Shown piece by piece: positions 22,748-35,100 of a DNA stretch of 64,000 nucleotides. Each line of letters opens with the position of its first letter. Positions within the stretch are counted from its first letter, which is position 1. The position numbers and the translations under genes were made by a program. The notes under the pieces were generated by a model. That model was given only the letters and a program-made list of their open reading frames with translations, made no database searches and was not told where the DNA came from. Origin of the DNA: Siderastrea radians (taxonomy: Eukaryota > Cnidaria > Anthozoa > Scleractinia > Rhizangiidae); assembly GCA_964017195.1 (NCBI GenBank), contig OZ024895.1, positions 19,457,034-19,521,033 of the forward strand. The letters run 5' to 3'.

Positions 22748-23058
22748 TCATTTTTGCGATGTTTTATGTTCTTATGTGATGTTTTTTCATTTTTTCATTT
22801 TATTTATTTATTTATTTTTGCAATTTCCAAACAGATCACGCACAGTTTATTTATCGTTGATACCCAATAGAAAAAACCGTGAATCTATTTGCCTTTAACT
22901 GTATAACTCCAGCTTGTGAGGACCCGTCTTTGACAAAACCACAGGGTTTCGGGGGGGGGGGGCTCAATTCTCCCCCTGCTCTCTTTTTCTTCCCAGCGTT
23001 CCTCGCGCACTTTACAAATTCCCTTTACAAATTTTGTGCCCTTTTTTAAACCGTGACT

Positions 23059-23171
23059 ATGGAGCGAAAAGAAGTGATTTTGAGCCAAGGCGATGGCTTA
23101 CAAAATACTGAAATCCTTGCTGAACGCATTGGCGCCGTTTGCTATATCGAAGTTGAAGGACCCACGAAGAA
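23059..23171 (+). CDS. Protease-Death gene, exon 1 (start)
   Basis: The ATG at 23059 is the first in frame. It codes for a short leader, then I-L-A-E-R-I-G-A-V-C-Y-I-E-V, the first strand of the protease fold. It ends in phase 2 before GTAAGG. With exon 2 it forms the Lys-Lys-Arg junction in frame. Confidence 0.7.
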
Positions 23172-26100
23172 GTAAGGTCATGTTCTTTGTTTAGTAACTG
23201 AAGCGGAAGCACTTTAAAGACTTTGTCCTCGTGTCCCGGTACACTACGAGTAGTTGTAGGTTTCTTGTTTTGTTGGAGGCTACTGCGGCAAGCGAGGAAT
23301 TAGCGACTCAAAAGCCCATGAAATCACACAAGATCACAAAAACTAAACTAAATTTATCTGGCTTACAGATATCATAATTTGGGATCAAACGATGCGAAAA
23401 TCCTAGTTTAATTGAGTATATTTTCCCAATCGCTTGAATCAAACCGGGTTCAGCCGTTACAAAAGGCTAGCGTGACGTCAAACTGCCAGTTTGTCTGCCT
23501 GTGACAAGACAAGAATAGTATAACACTGTGCACGATCTATTCTAGATTATACCTGTGAATTCCCTGTGTAGCTTATACCTGTGAATTCTCTGGGGTTTTT
23601 TTTATACAGGAGAGCCAGTGGTTTCTATTCCATGCTAAGTTTAGAAGGCTCTGATGAGATATTTTATGGTGTTTTTACAAACAACCACGTATTGGCTACT
23701 AAGTTGGAGGCTTTAAAGGCGTCCGCCACGTTCGGCTACGAAGGCTGTAGTGTGGGTGAAAAGATCAAATTAAGACCTGAAGTTATGTTCCGGACTCATA
23801 AGGTCAGTGTTGTTTAGCAAAATGTGCCTGTTTCGTGAGGTATTGGAACCGGTTGAAGATGAAAAATAAACCGTGTCTAAAAGTATGATAATTTGAAAGA
23901 TATTCAATCCAAAATATAACTGACAAAACTGCAAAAGATGGGGCCTCATTCTTGATTCTAATGAGGAGCGGAGAAGATGACGGATGAAGTTGATTCTAAT
24001 TGTTGTGCGTGTTACGTTCGGCTTGGTGAAACAATATGATCGCGTGTTGACAGCTATTTTAATACGTCAATTCAAATCAAACACGCGATCTTTTCTTAGT
24101 GAAAATTGCGGGCAAAATTGAGCAAAACGATTGTGAAACGCTTTCGTATTACATTTCTAATAGCAGCTGAGGCTTGGGTTGGCCTTTTTCGTAAGTACGG
24201 AGTCAGGACTCGACTCAACTGCACTCAATTATGCACTCTGCTTTATTATTGCTCAACAATGAACTTATATATATAATGGTCGCTAATACACTGTATACGT
24301 GATTAAATATGCAAGAGAATTAGAAGAGGATTTTGTGATTCCTTTCTAGTAAACACATCTATTACAACATTTCCGTGAACCTAAAAACATAGATTATTAC
24401 GAGGAAGAAAGTGTTTACCAGAGCAGAATTCCTATGCAAATTTTATAACTTAAATTGACTTATCAACAAGTCACGTTTCACTGAGCTTTACTAACTGTCT
24501 AACGCGGCCAGCGAGCGGGACAATTCGGAAATTTTTTACTGTTTTCCTGCTACAATCGAAAAGTTGCTTTCTTAGACATACATGAAAATCTCGCGATTCA
24601 AAGGTTCGGACGTGAATTTTGCTGATAATGGTTCGCTACTTTTGCAACCGCGACAGATAGCACTTAAAGCCATTTGAAGTGGATTGGTATAGAATTATAA
24701 CCGCTCGCGTAATCTTTGAAGTTTGTAGTGTTTGGTATATTGTCGGGGAAACTACACATATGTACCCGAGTTTAGGCAAGGATTCAAAGCAGAAAATTTT
24801 GACGAACTCACATGAACGATACTTTTAAGCTCAAGGACACGTGGAATAAGTGGAAGTGCTACTGATCTCGAAAATGAAATGACAGTCCATCAGTACATGT
24901 ATCAGTCGCGTATTTCAAAATTGACATGTTTTACCGAGTTCTCATACAAGTGTCAATGAAGTAAAAACCAAGTTAAGTTTATTTGAAAGACATTTCAAAA
25001 TGAAGATGGATGGTGTTTTCCTCTTTCCAGAGATATTCAAGTTTTTGTATTGTGCAAATTAGAAATAAATGACATCATATGTGGTTACAGTATGGAGACA
25101 AATCACAAAATGAGGAATATCTCTGTAAAGAATGGATTGAGACAGCTGAAATATAGCACCAATAGTATGCCTTCTGTGCCTTAAGGAAAACACAAGATGA
25201 GGCATTTCATGATGTTACCATGGCAACAGTCTTGGCTTCAGTCTCTTTCTGCTTTGGACCCCAGTAAATTATTACCATTTGTGTCCCTATAATGAGAGAA
25301 AGGAGGACCTATTTAAAACACACACAATGGCCATATCGTACATAGTTTCCTGATTAACCATTTCAGGGTTAAAACTTGGCGGTCGCACGGTCGCCCGTGG
25401 CGATTAAAAAGTGTCGAGGGCGACCAAAAGTTGAGGTTTGATCGCCCGAAGGGCGACAACGATTTGAGAAGTACGAAAAGAGTAGCAATAACAATAGAAT
25501 GAAATGTTTTTTCATTGAAGTACCTTTCTTTTCTTTCCTCGACTCTAAGTTCATCAATTGTAGTAAACGTTTAGTCTTAAAGCACAAAATTCAAATTCGT
25601 TCGTGATCGAGTTTTTAGATTGCTCCGATACGTCCGATACGTAGACGCCATTTTGATTTTACTGACACGAGAATCCAGACATACCCAGACTTCAATGCAG
25701 TACGTTTTCAAACATGAATATAGGCAAAATTGCTCAATACTGCTCGATATAATAGACTTACATTTCACCTGAATTCAAAAGCAATCGAAAGAAACTGAGA
25801 ATCGTGACACTGAAGTTTATAGATGTTGACAAGATCGTTTTGTCCGTATTTGGAAAACAATGGTCCAGTTTTTCTTTAGAAGTTTAAGGACCAAGTCAGA
25901 ACCTGTAAGTGAAGAAAATAGCAAACAAGAACGAGACGGATGATCCAGTGTTCTCCTTATTAGGCGGTAACCGGTAAAATTTACCGCTTGCATCACCGCT
26001 TGTTACCGGTTAGAAAGCACATACTAAGGCCCGGATTAGAAACATCCAACAGATTTGGATTGTGAAAAGATTTATTTATCGGATTGAATTACGAAAGAAT

Positions 26101-29100
26101 TTATGTCAGTCGTATAACATACCACGTCAGTCTTGTCTTAGTACATGTAACTTTTCTCATTGTCCATGCGTTCGTACAATATTAGACGAAGTCTTATGAT
26201 CTCGACGTTTCTAAGTTCATTATATAATAGTCTCATCTTCTCAACGTTTCTCTGCATGTTTCTACCTTTCGTAAGATGTTAGTCGTATCTTTTTAAAGTT
26301 GCTCAGAATGCTAGTACATTCCTAGGGTATTAGCCTTCTCGACATTTTCCGTGCGATAATATGTCCGTCAGTGTTGGTCTTTTCTTCACGACTGTCCACA
26401 TTTCTCCGTACGTCAGAACATTCAAAAGCATTATTGTTCTCTCTCGTCCGTATGTTAGTATATTCTTAATTAAAATGTTGTTAGTTGTATCTCCTTGACA
26501 TTTCTCCGTACGTTAGCATTGTAGTAGGATGTTAGTGTTATCTTCCCCACGTTTATCCGTACTGATGTTGGTTTGTTCAGGTTTATTCGTAAGGTGCTGT
26601 TAGCATTTGTCTTATCTTTTAGGCACTTCTCCGAAGCTTTTTCTTCTAGATGTTTGCCTGTATGTTAGTACGTTCCTTGTAACAGGAATCGCAAACGTCA
26701 AGCATTTTGTATTTGTTTGAGACACGTGTGAGTCTAGTGTCATGCGGGCAACATTCCGGCTCTCATGAATGACGACACTTCCACTCCGGGGTAGAAAAGG
26801 ATTTTCAACACAGCTGCTTTACCGGTCTAGAAAACTTCTTTACCTGTTACCCTGAAAACTAGGGAGAACACTGATGATCCCCAACACGGACTGAACAGAG
26901 TTTTTATTGTTATAACAATTTTACCAATTTCTCGACAGTACATTGGCAAATGTACTGTATAACAATTTTACCAATTTCTCGACAGTACATTGGCAAATGT
27001 GAGCATTCAAGACAAAGTTAAGATCAAGCAAATTTCTTTTGGCGTTTCAGTCGAACACCCTACTAAAAACACGGGCTCAAACAGCCATGAGGCGTTTATT
27101 CGAGCAAAAATGATGTAATTTTTTTTGTTAGTAGAGGAAATTTGAGGGCTACTTTATTTTGGCCTGGGCGACTAAGAATTCAGGGATACTGGCCCGAGTG
27201 GCGACCAAGCACTGAAGTTAATTTTTAGCCCTGCCATTTAGTAGTGGACAAGGTTGTAAAGCCTATAAATGTTTGTTTGTCATCCTCAGAAGAAAGAGAC
27301 CTGGAAGCTAAACTGTTGCCATGGCAACATCACAGTGTACATTACTGCCTAAGGTTCATTGCTCTTGCCAAGTTTCAGTTACAATGCCTCAATATGTTTG
27401 GAGATATTCTTGTTTTTGTAATTTGTCTCCACTCTGTAACCACTTATCACATGGTCACTCATCTCCTTTTAATTTGACTATCTCAAAAACAAGAGATGTT
27501 ACAAAAAAGAATACACCATTCTTCATTTGAAAGGACTTTCATATAAGCTTAACTTATTTTTAACTTCAGAGGCACTTTAACATTGTAGATCCATCTCATT
27601 TCATTTCATTTCATTTCATATATATTAATTTCAGGCAGTTATGCATATTTTTCGTCAGAGTGGTTGGTAATGAGGTCGAGCAGTTCGAACAACACTGCGT
27701 ATAAACAATCAAGTACTCAAGCAGAAGAAAAGTTTATAAATGTTAAAACATTTCACAACCATTATTTCCTTTGCCATTTAAATTTGTCAGATGAAGCCAA
27801 CAAAGTGCTTCCCATGATCTTTTATACAGGAAGGCTCACTATATTTTAAGACCCCCCTTTGAACTTGGAATTGACTGGGAAAGTCAATGGTCAACAACCC
27901 TTAATGACAGCCCTGGACTTACTCTCATATCTATCACTCAATCAGTCTTTATCTCCACTGCTATAAGAATATTTACAGCTTCATTCCAAAGTAACTTGAT
28001 TTTGTCTTTCTGCACTGTCTCTTAGTTTGATTGTCATAGCGGAAACCTCTTGCCTTGTTAAAAACAATATATCTGTTAAGGTTTCTGTAATTATAGACTT
28101 TGATAATAAGGATGACGGGAGTGGATCTATATGTAGGATTTATGGAAAAAAATTTAGATCCTTGGAGATGGGCAGTTGGGCAGTTGTTGGGCAGTTGGCA
28201 ACTGTTTTATTGTCCTGAAGGCATCTCAGTTGTGTACCAACCACCTGTAGAAGAAAAGTGAAAAACGTTGCACAAAAATCGTTAATAATTAAGTGGACTG
28301 GAGTTTGTTAGGAGGATACTGTCGAGTAGACGAACTGCAAACGACTGGAAAACCATGGTGTGGCTTGCACCTGAAATCAGTGGATTGCCAGGTTTGGCTC
28401 GACAAGCTGTCACATTTGGTGCGACGTTTAACAGGACTATGAATAAACAGTTATTTTATCGAATAATAAGTCGGTAATGTTTAAAGTATGATCGTCCGGG
28501 TGAGTGTAGTCCTGAAAAGTAAAGGACTGTTTGTACTGGTGTGATATTGACGGACGTTTCGACGTCCTGAGTGGAACGGTCATCATCAGAGTCAAGTGAA
28601 TTGTAAATCGTCAGGAGATGTTATGTCTCTGGTCGTTGTAATGTTATTGGTTGACGAACTCGCGATATCTTTGGTCGTCTGGCAGTTAAGTTGTTATATC
28701 ACTGGCTGCGAAGACTGTAAAACGTGATTGATTTCGATCCGTCTTTTGTCAGACAAAATTCCGTTCGTCTATGATAGTAAATTTAAACTAGTCGGCTGGT
28801 CTATTGTTTGTGTGTCCTAAGTTAGTAAAACAGCTTTCCAGAGTGATTCGTTGAGAGAAGTCCGTACCGGGGTCCTAACGAGATACATGGGATCAAGGGT
28901 CAGTCCTGGGATCAGGGATCACAACCTTGGGATCTGGGATCCCAAGCCCCACTCTGGACAGACGCAGTGTTAGCTGCACTGCATGACTGAAAACACACAA
29001 GTGAAACACCTTGTCATGAACCAATTCATAGGATGTGCCTTGCTTCATATCTATTATAGTAAGAAAATTGACATTGATGAAATACGACTGCTGATTTTCG

Positions 29101-32100
29101 AGGCTTACATTTAAAATAAAAATGAAATAAAATGAATAAATTGACTATTGTAGTTGCCAGCGCGTTTAGCTTTCCTCGGTACTGTCTTACGACAGACCAG
29201 CTAGTGTACAGGCGTGCCTCTCAAACAACTAAAACAAATATTGCCATGAAACAGATCTGACGTTGTTGTTAAGGGATACGCTGTTTTGCAGCGTTTTTTG
29301 CCGCTAGATTGGTGAACTGTATGAGGATGAACATCTGAAATTTAAAAATCGACATTTCGCGGACATAGCTAGTGCCATTCCCCAACCGCGCGTTAATAAG
29401 AAAAATCCCTAAAACTCGGAGTAAAGGAGGTAGAGTTCCGATTTTTGTCGCAAATCGGATGTAACGCAACCTTCTTTATAATCTGATGAAAGCGATTACT
29501 GTTATTACAAAGAATAGAAGAACTACAGTACAAAATGTATAAATACACGTACTTATGACGTCATAGCTTCTATAATACTGCAAATTTCAAGGAATCGAAG
29601 CATCGCGTTTTGCGTCTTGATGATCATTAATTGCTGGCCCAAGTTCTAGGCTTTTTTTTGTTCAGGACACGTGACCTGCCAAATATGGTTGTGGCTCCAA
29701 AATCCTGAACACCTTCCCCGTGACACAAACTTGGCGAAGCAGCTTATATCCATAGAAGTTAGGGTTTCTAAGATATGATGATTAGGAACTTCCCGTAGCA
29801 ACAATATCGTAGTTAAGAGTCTCCCCTTTTAAGAATCCCAACCGGCGGGAGGCAAACCAGTTGGATTATAACTCGGGATTGCCGTGAAACAAATCCATGA
29901 AGTGCTCAGAGTGGGATTCGAACCCAGGACCTACAAACTCGACCACGCTGCCTCCCCAGAGTAGCTGAATGTCCCCGAAACCCCCTGGACGCTCTGACCT
30001 TCGGCGCTCATGTTTTAGGAAAACGATTACAATTTTTCCTCGATCCGCCCCTGTTCAGGTGAGCACCCGTAACTTTAACTTGCTAATACTAAGTTCCTTC
30101 AAGTGGCGTCCTGGGATCAGCAAATTTTTATTGGGATCAGGGATCAGATTTTGCTACGTTTTGAGTATCAGGGATCAGAATTGTTGGCCAAAAAATGGGA
30201 TCAGCGATGGAAAAATATACCTCGTTACGACCCTGCCGTACAGTGGGTAACGCATTTAGCAGAGGCCCAGTCGATTCTTTGGTTTGTTTGAGGGTCTGCA
30301 TGGGGGTGCTGGATTCTCAGTTATCAGATACAATTTAGGCCATTTCTCAGCTATCAGTTAAAATTTGAGTCATTTCTCAGCTATCAGTTAATTTTGACAG
30401 ATCTCAGTTAACTTCCCCTTCTCATTTGCTTTTGCTGTATTGTGTCTTAGCAACGTTGTCCATCTTATTAGTCGAACAGTGTCGAGTAGCATTCGATGAT
30501 TTCCGTTCACTTTCCAGTGACTCCGACCTGTTTTGGAGATTTAACGCATACTGTTCATCACCGATGAAGAGCTCTAAGCTACCTTCCATAGGATCTTTTC
30601 CTCTAGGAATTAGCTTCACATTAACTGGCTACTTCGAGGTATCTCAAACTTTCCCTCGTGAAAGGTGGTAGCTCTCCTGATATTTAAATATTTAGTCTTA
30701 AACATCAACAATCTCGAGTCTTCGTTCCTGGCTACGCAAGCCTGACGAAACGAGCGACTCTCAAAAGTTCCGTCGTAGGATTGATTTTGATTGGTTTTGA
30801 AAACAATAAAAATGGCCGGAAGTAAATCACCAAGAAGTTCTTAGCCTGAGAAAACAGCCGACGTCTCGCGACTTGAGCCCTCGCAAAACGACGTCTGAAT
30901 AACGAGCGCAAAAATTCCATACTGATGACGTGTCACAACCCAGATCTAGGTAGGTCTTCTGATTGGCTAAAACAAAATTCCCTCGCGTTTCAACCAATCA
31001 GAAGCACTACCTAGATCTGGGTAGTGACGCGTCATCAGTATGCATGGAATTTCTGCGCTCGTTATTAGACGTCGTTTTGTGAGGGCTTAAGTGGCGACCT
31101 CGCGAAACGTCGACTGTTTTCTCAGGTTAAGAAGTTCTTTTAGTCACGTTTTTGAAAGCTAGGCATGCGCAATTCAACCAGAAGTCCTATATTTTCGGAC
31201 TTCCAATCAGAACTTTCCAGGGTCGCTCGTTTCCCGACCGCTGGTCAAGGGGAACAAAGACCCATGGTTCGAGGTTGTAAACTTCAGAAACTAAAAGAGG
31301 TTGCTCACGATCACAAAATGCCTCGTCGCGTCGAAAAGGCAAACGGTAAACCTGAAAAAGGCGAGAAAATACTGATTAAGTGATTACTTCTGCCGTTCGC
31401 TTTTGTCAGTTTGGCTCATTTGAATAGTTTCATCTATGTGCTCACTGGTGTTATTCATCTAAACTATGATACATGGAGTATATCTCCTTTTACAGACCCT
31501 GTACGGACAAAATCACGCGAGAGGACACTTAAAACTTCATACCTCAGATATCATTCGAAGGAAGGCCAGCACAACTCTTCCTGACTTTGTTACGCAGGCC
31601 CGGCTGACGGGAACTTCACTGAAATCATCACCGCAAGCACTATCATCTTCATCATCTGAATCAGAATCATACTAATCTATTTGACCATTTTCAGTGTGAA
31701 CACTATCACCAACGGCAACTGTGACATTCTCTTCGTTCACAAGCAATTTTTACAGAACATTGTCTCATAACATTAGGAGAGTCTCTTTCTTCCTCGCTCT
31801 CATGGTCAATAGGAGTGGATCTATCTATCTCCTCGACGAATCTGACTTTAGAAGTAGACTCTGTGGTGTTTGAGGTCTTTGAGTAGACGGCCGGTGGCAA
31901 GGCACCGGTCTTGTCCTTCGTAGTCTCACTGAGGACGGTTCTTTGCCTCACCGGGCGGTAATTCTCTAACCACTCTCTCATGTTTGCTTCATTCTCCTTT
32001 GAAATTGTCTCAGGAAGCAAAGGTGACCTGGAAGCTACCGCTGAAAGTGGCATGAAAGATTGAGGAACGGGATAGTAAGATTTATCATAGGTGTAATACT

Positions 32101-35100
32101 TTGCTGACCAACTTGTTGTCCTCTTCATAGACTCTTTAACAATTGTTTCCAAATCCATGGCATACTGCAAAAAACTAAATGTTTCATGTTTGAAGTGGGA
32201 AACGGCATGAATGTTTTCAACTAGCGTTGTGAGCAATGTTTCGAGATTACATGTAACAATGTCAGCGTACGAGGGGTCAATACTCTGGATGTTATCAACC
32301 ATTCTAGTTAATCCCTTAGTTAAAACATCGAGGGAAGACAGGGTTTTGTGGGACATCCTTTAGGTCATATTGCTTCTTTACCTTGGCAACGGTGCTTACA
32401 AAGTACTTGTTGATCTGAGACAAGTTCTGTGAGGCCTCTTTAATGGTTACTTTCACTGCTCTCATGCCCTTGGCATGTATTCCAAAGCTGTCATAAAGGC
32501 AACAAAGTGTTCTGAGAAATGAAACTGTTCCTGAAAGACCAGATACCAGCTTGATTGTGCCAGTTGCTACATCAGTTAAAAAGATGGTCTTCTCTAAGGA
32601 GCGTATCCCGTGGACTTGGACGAACCTGCATGTTTCCCCCGGTACCATCCTATTGTCCTTCCTCTCCATCTCCTAGTAAAATTCGAACTCTGTCGGCTTG
32701 TGGATTGTACTCCTTTACTTGTCTTTTACATTTTGTCGTTGAATACAATGTTCCCTTTAAATGAAGCCACCCCTGTCACTCTTCAGCCAGGCTGATTGGA
32801 AGCGCTTAGAACCGCTTCAACTCGTCTCCTTTGCAGACAACATCGGAACAGATATCCCTGTTCAGAACCAGCAGATGTAGTTCCCGAGAAGTAGGCAAAG
32901 AGATCCAACACTGTCATAGACGCGACCGTTGAAATACACTCTGGGTAGGCCACCACCATCGTAGTATTTCCGAAGATAGTTATGCCATCGAATTCTAACA
33001 CGATTTGAAATCTAACACAGCGATTATCATCGGCACATACAAGAACATCTTTACCGGCCTCGCAGATTGCTGACGGCCTACCTACGGATAGAGTCAACTG
33101 AACACGACCAGGATGCCGTGTTTTACCACCTTTCATTTTCAGATGATCTCTTAGTCTCTCGCGTAACACAGACATGGTTCCATCAAAAGGAAGGTTAAAC
33201 CACTGAAGATAATTGACCAGGTCTGAACGTCGTCCAACGGTGTCAACTTTGATTCGCACAGAACTGAATAGCTCCCGATCCACGCTCACAAATTAATGCA
33301 ATACCGCTGCTGTAGCACAGATCTCTGGCATCGCAAAAGTCTTCTTTTTGAATAGCTACATCACATGGTTAGTGAAGACGGATTTTCACACGTTTTGAGG
33401 TGCACTTATCAAAGTCATAATCAAGTGCGATAACTGTTCCAGGAGGTCCAGGAGAAACCGCTACCAGTCGAGAACACACTCCTGGCAGATTGGTATTCCA
33501 TAGTCGATATTTCTCTGGAACTATGGTGTGGTCCACAAACGTCACCTTTCCTAAAACATTAAGAACGTCAGGGCATGTAAGGCGGACAATAGGCTCCACA
33601 GCCATTCTGTCTTTGTTCCGCACACATTCAAGGGGGAAGCAGTTTCTTAGCACCTTTCTCATACTCGCATCAGCCGAATCACGCAAACAGCGAACGAGGA
33701 CAAGATTACTCTTTTCACCGTCTAAGTCTATGAACCAGTTAGAACAACTGCACTTCAAACTCTTCCACAAGTGAACAACGTCCCGTAAAGGTACAAGAAG
33801 GGTGAGCTCTGGTGGTAACGAATCGTTTTCAGCCATTGAATCTAACTCCAAAAGTGCCTTCTTGTTACATTCCTCGCAGTCTGTGACAGCAATTAATCAT
33901 CGCAAGTCTATTACATTTCATTCCTTTCTCTAAGCAATCGTCATACGCTCGGAGAGAAGGGATGTACGATACCTGGTCCTTTAATTTGCATGACCCACAG
34001 ACAGGCAATTTTAGGGTGAAACATCCATCACACGTACTGAAACAATTTGCCGTCTTGCATGTAACAATATGCTTTTCGCTAAGCTGACGCTGCACGCACC
34101 TCTCACACGCCTGGACAGTTTTAACCGTTTCTTGTATGCTTGAAAAGATATCAGTACCGCTCACTGATTTTGGACCATAATGTACCGCAACTGGCATTGA
34201 GGCTCCGTTATCCAAAGAGGTAAGATAACTTACATCTGCACTTGTTAAAAGGTTTTTCTTGATCTCTTCTGGGTCTGGATGACGATGTGTACCAACATGT
34301 GCTGCGTCCACTTTATATACTAGTCCGATTATCACTTTCTGACGTGATTAAGCTCTATTAAACTCTGGCTTAATAGCAGTGCCATCACTTGCGAGTGCTG
34401 CTGGAATCACTCTCACACACATGTAAGATGAGGGTTCTGGGACAGAAATTTAAATAAGCGGTTTTTTCACCGAAACTCGGCTCCCAAGCTTGCCTCGTTT
34501 CGGAAAAAACCGCTTATTTAAAATTCGGTCCCAGAACACCTCTTATTATATGGCCGTGTCTCACAAGGACTGGGAACTACCGAATTCACGAATTTGATTG
34601 GCTGAAATCGATATTGACCGCGGTCTAGATTTTCCTATCTAGACCGGGCATCTAGACCGGTTACATTTTGCGGTGACAAAGGTGCAAACTAAACTACAAA
34701 AATATTAACTATTTCCTTCTAAAAATACTAAAATGAAGCGCCAACAAGCCTGACGAGAATAAAGGTAGAGGACGAGCAAACTTTGGCAGATTTAAGTTCA
34801 GCTCATCGACTTTTGCAAGCAAAATGTCAGCTAGTACGAACCATTTACATTAAGCGAATTAAAGTTTTCTTGTTTGGCCATATAATAAACATCTTATTAA
34901 CCGAGCTTAGTCGGTCTGTATGGGAGAAACTTGACCTCGGTCGTGTGTACAGACCTCACTGCGTTCGGTCTGTACTCACGACCTCGGTCAAGATTCTCCC
35001 ATACAGACCTCCTGCTCGGTTAATAAGAGGTAAATCTTACATGTGTGTAACGCAAACAGTATAAAAACGAAGTGTGTGACTTCGCGGACCAGTGAAGAGG

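Larger units (their letters stand above)
25364..27233. mobile_element. 1.87-kb DNA transposon remnant with 6-bp flanking duplication
   Basis: CAGGGTTAAAA... and ...TTTTTAGCCCTG are imperfect inverted termini flanked by CCATTT at 25358-25363 and 27234-27239. The interior near both ends is rich in GGTCGC/GCGACC. No transposase frame is seen. It hosts the hAT-type element at 25947-26872. Confidence 0.65.
23803..31705 (+). other. Start of the 24.6-kb intron 2
   Basis: Holds nested DNA transposons (25364-27239), a Penelope-like end (28.5 kb), GGGATCA-rich short repeats (28.88-28.95 and 30.1-30.2 kb), a SINE (29.8 kb), a CAGCTATCAGTTA repeat cluster (30.3-30.4 kb) and a MITE (30.84 kb). Segments 23.8-25.3 and 27.25-28.45 kb show no recognisable gene. 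Confidence 0.55.

Noticed and set aside
31165..31680. Small + strand ORFs as exons of the protease-Death gene
   Set aside because: No phase-compatible borders, and the direct joining of exon 2 to exon 3 is already in phase 0 with a continuous protease fold.
34414..34420. A 6-bp Polinton target duplication
   Set aside because: The sixth base differs between the two flanks (A versus T). Only a 5-bp CTCTC can be supported, and it is low-complexity.
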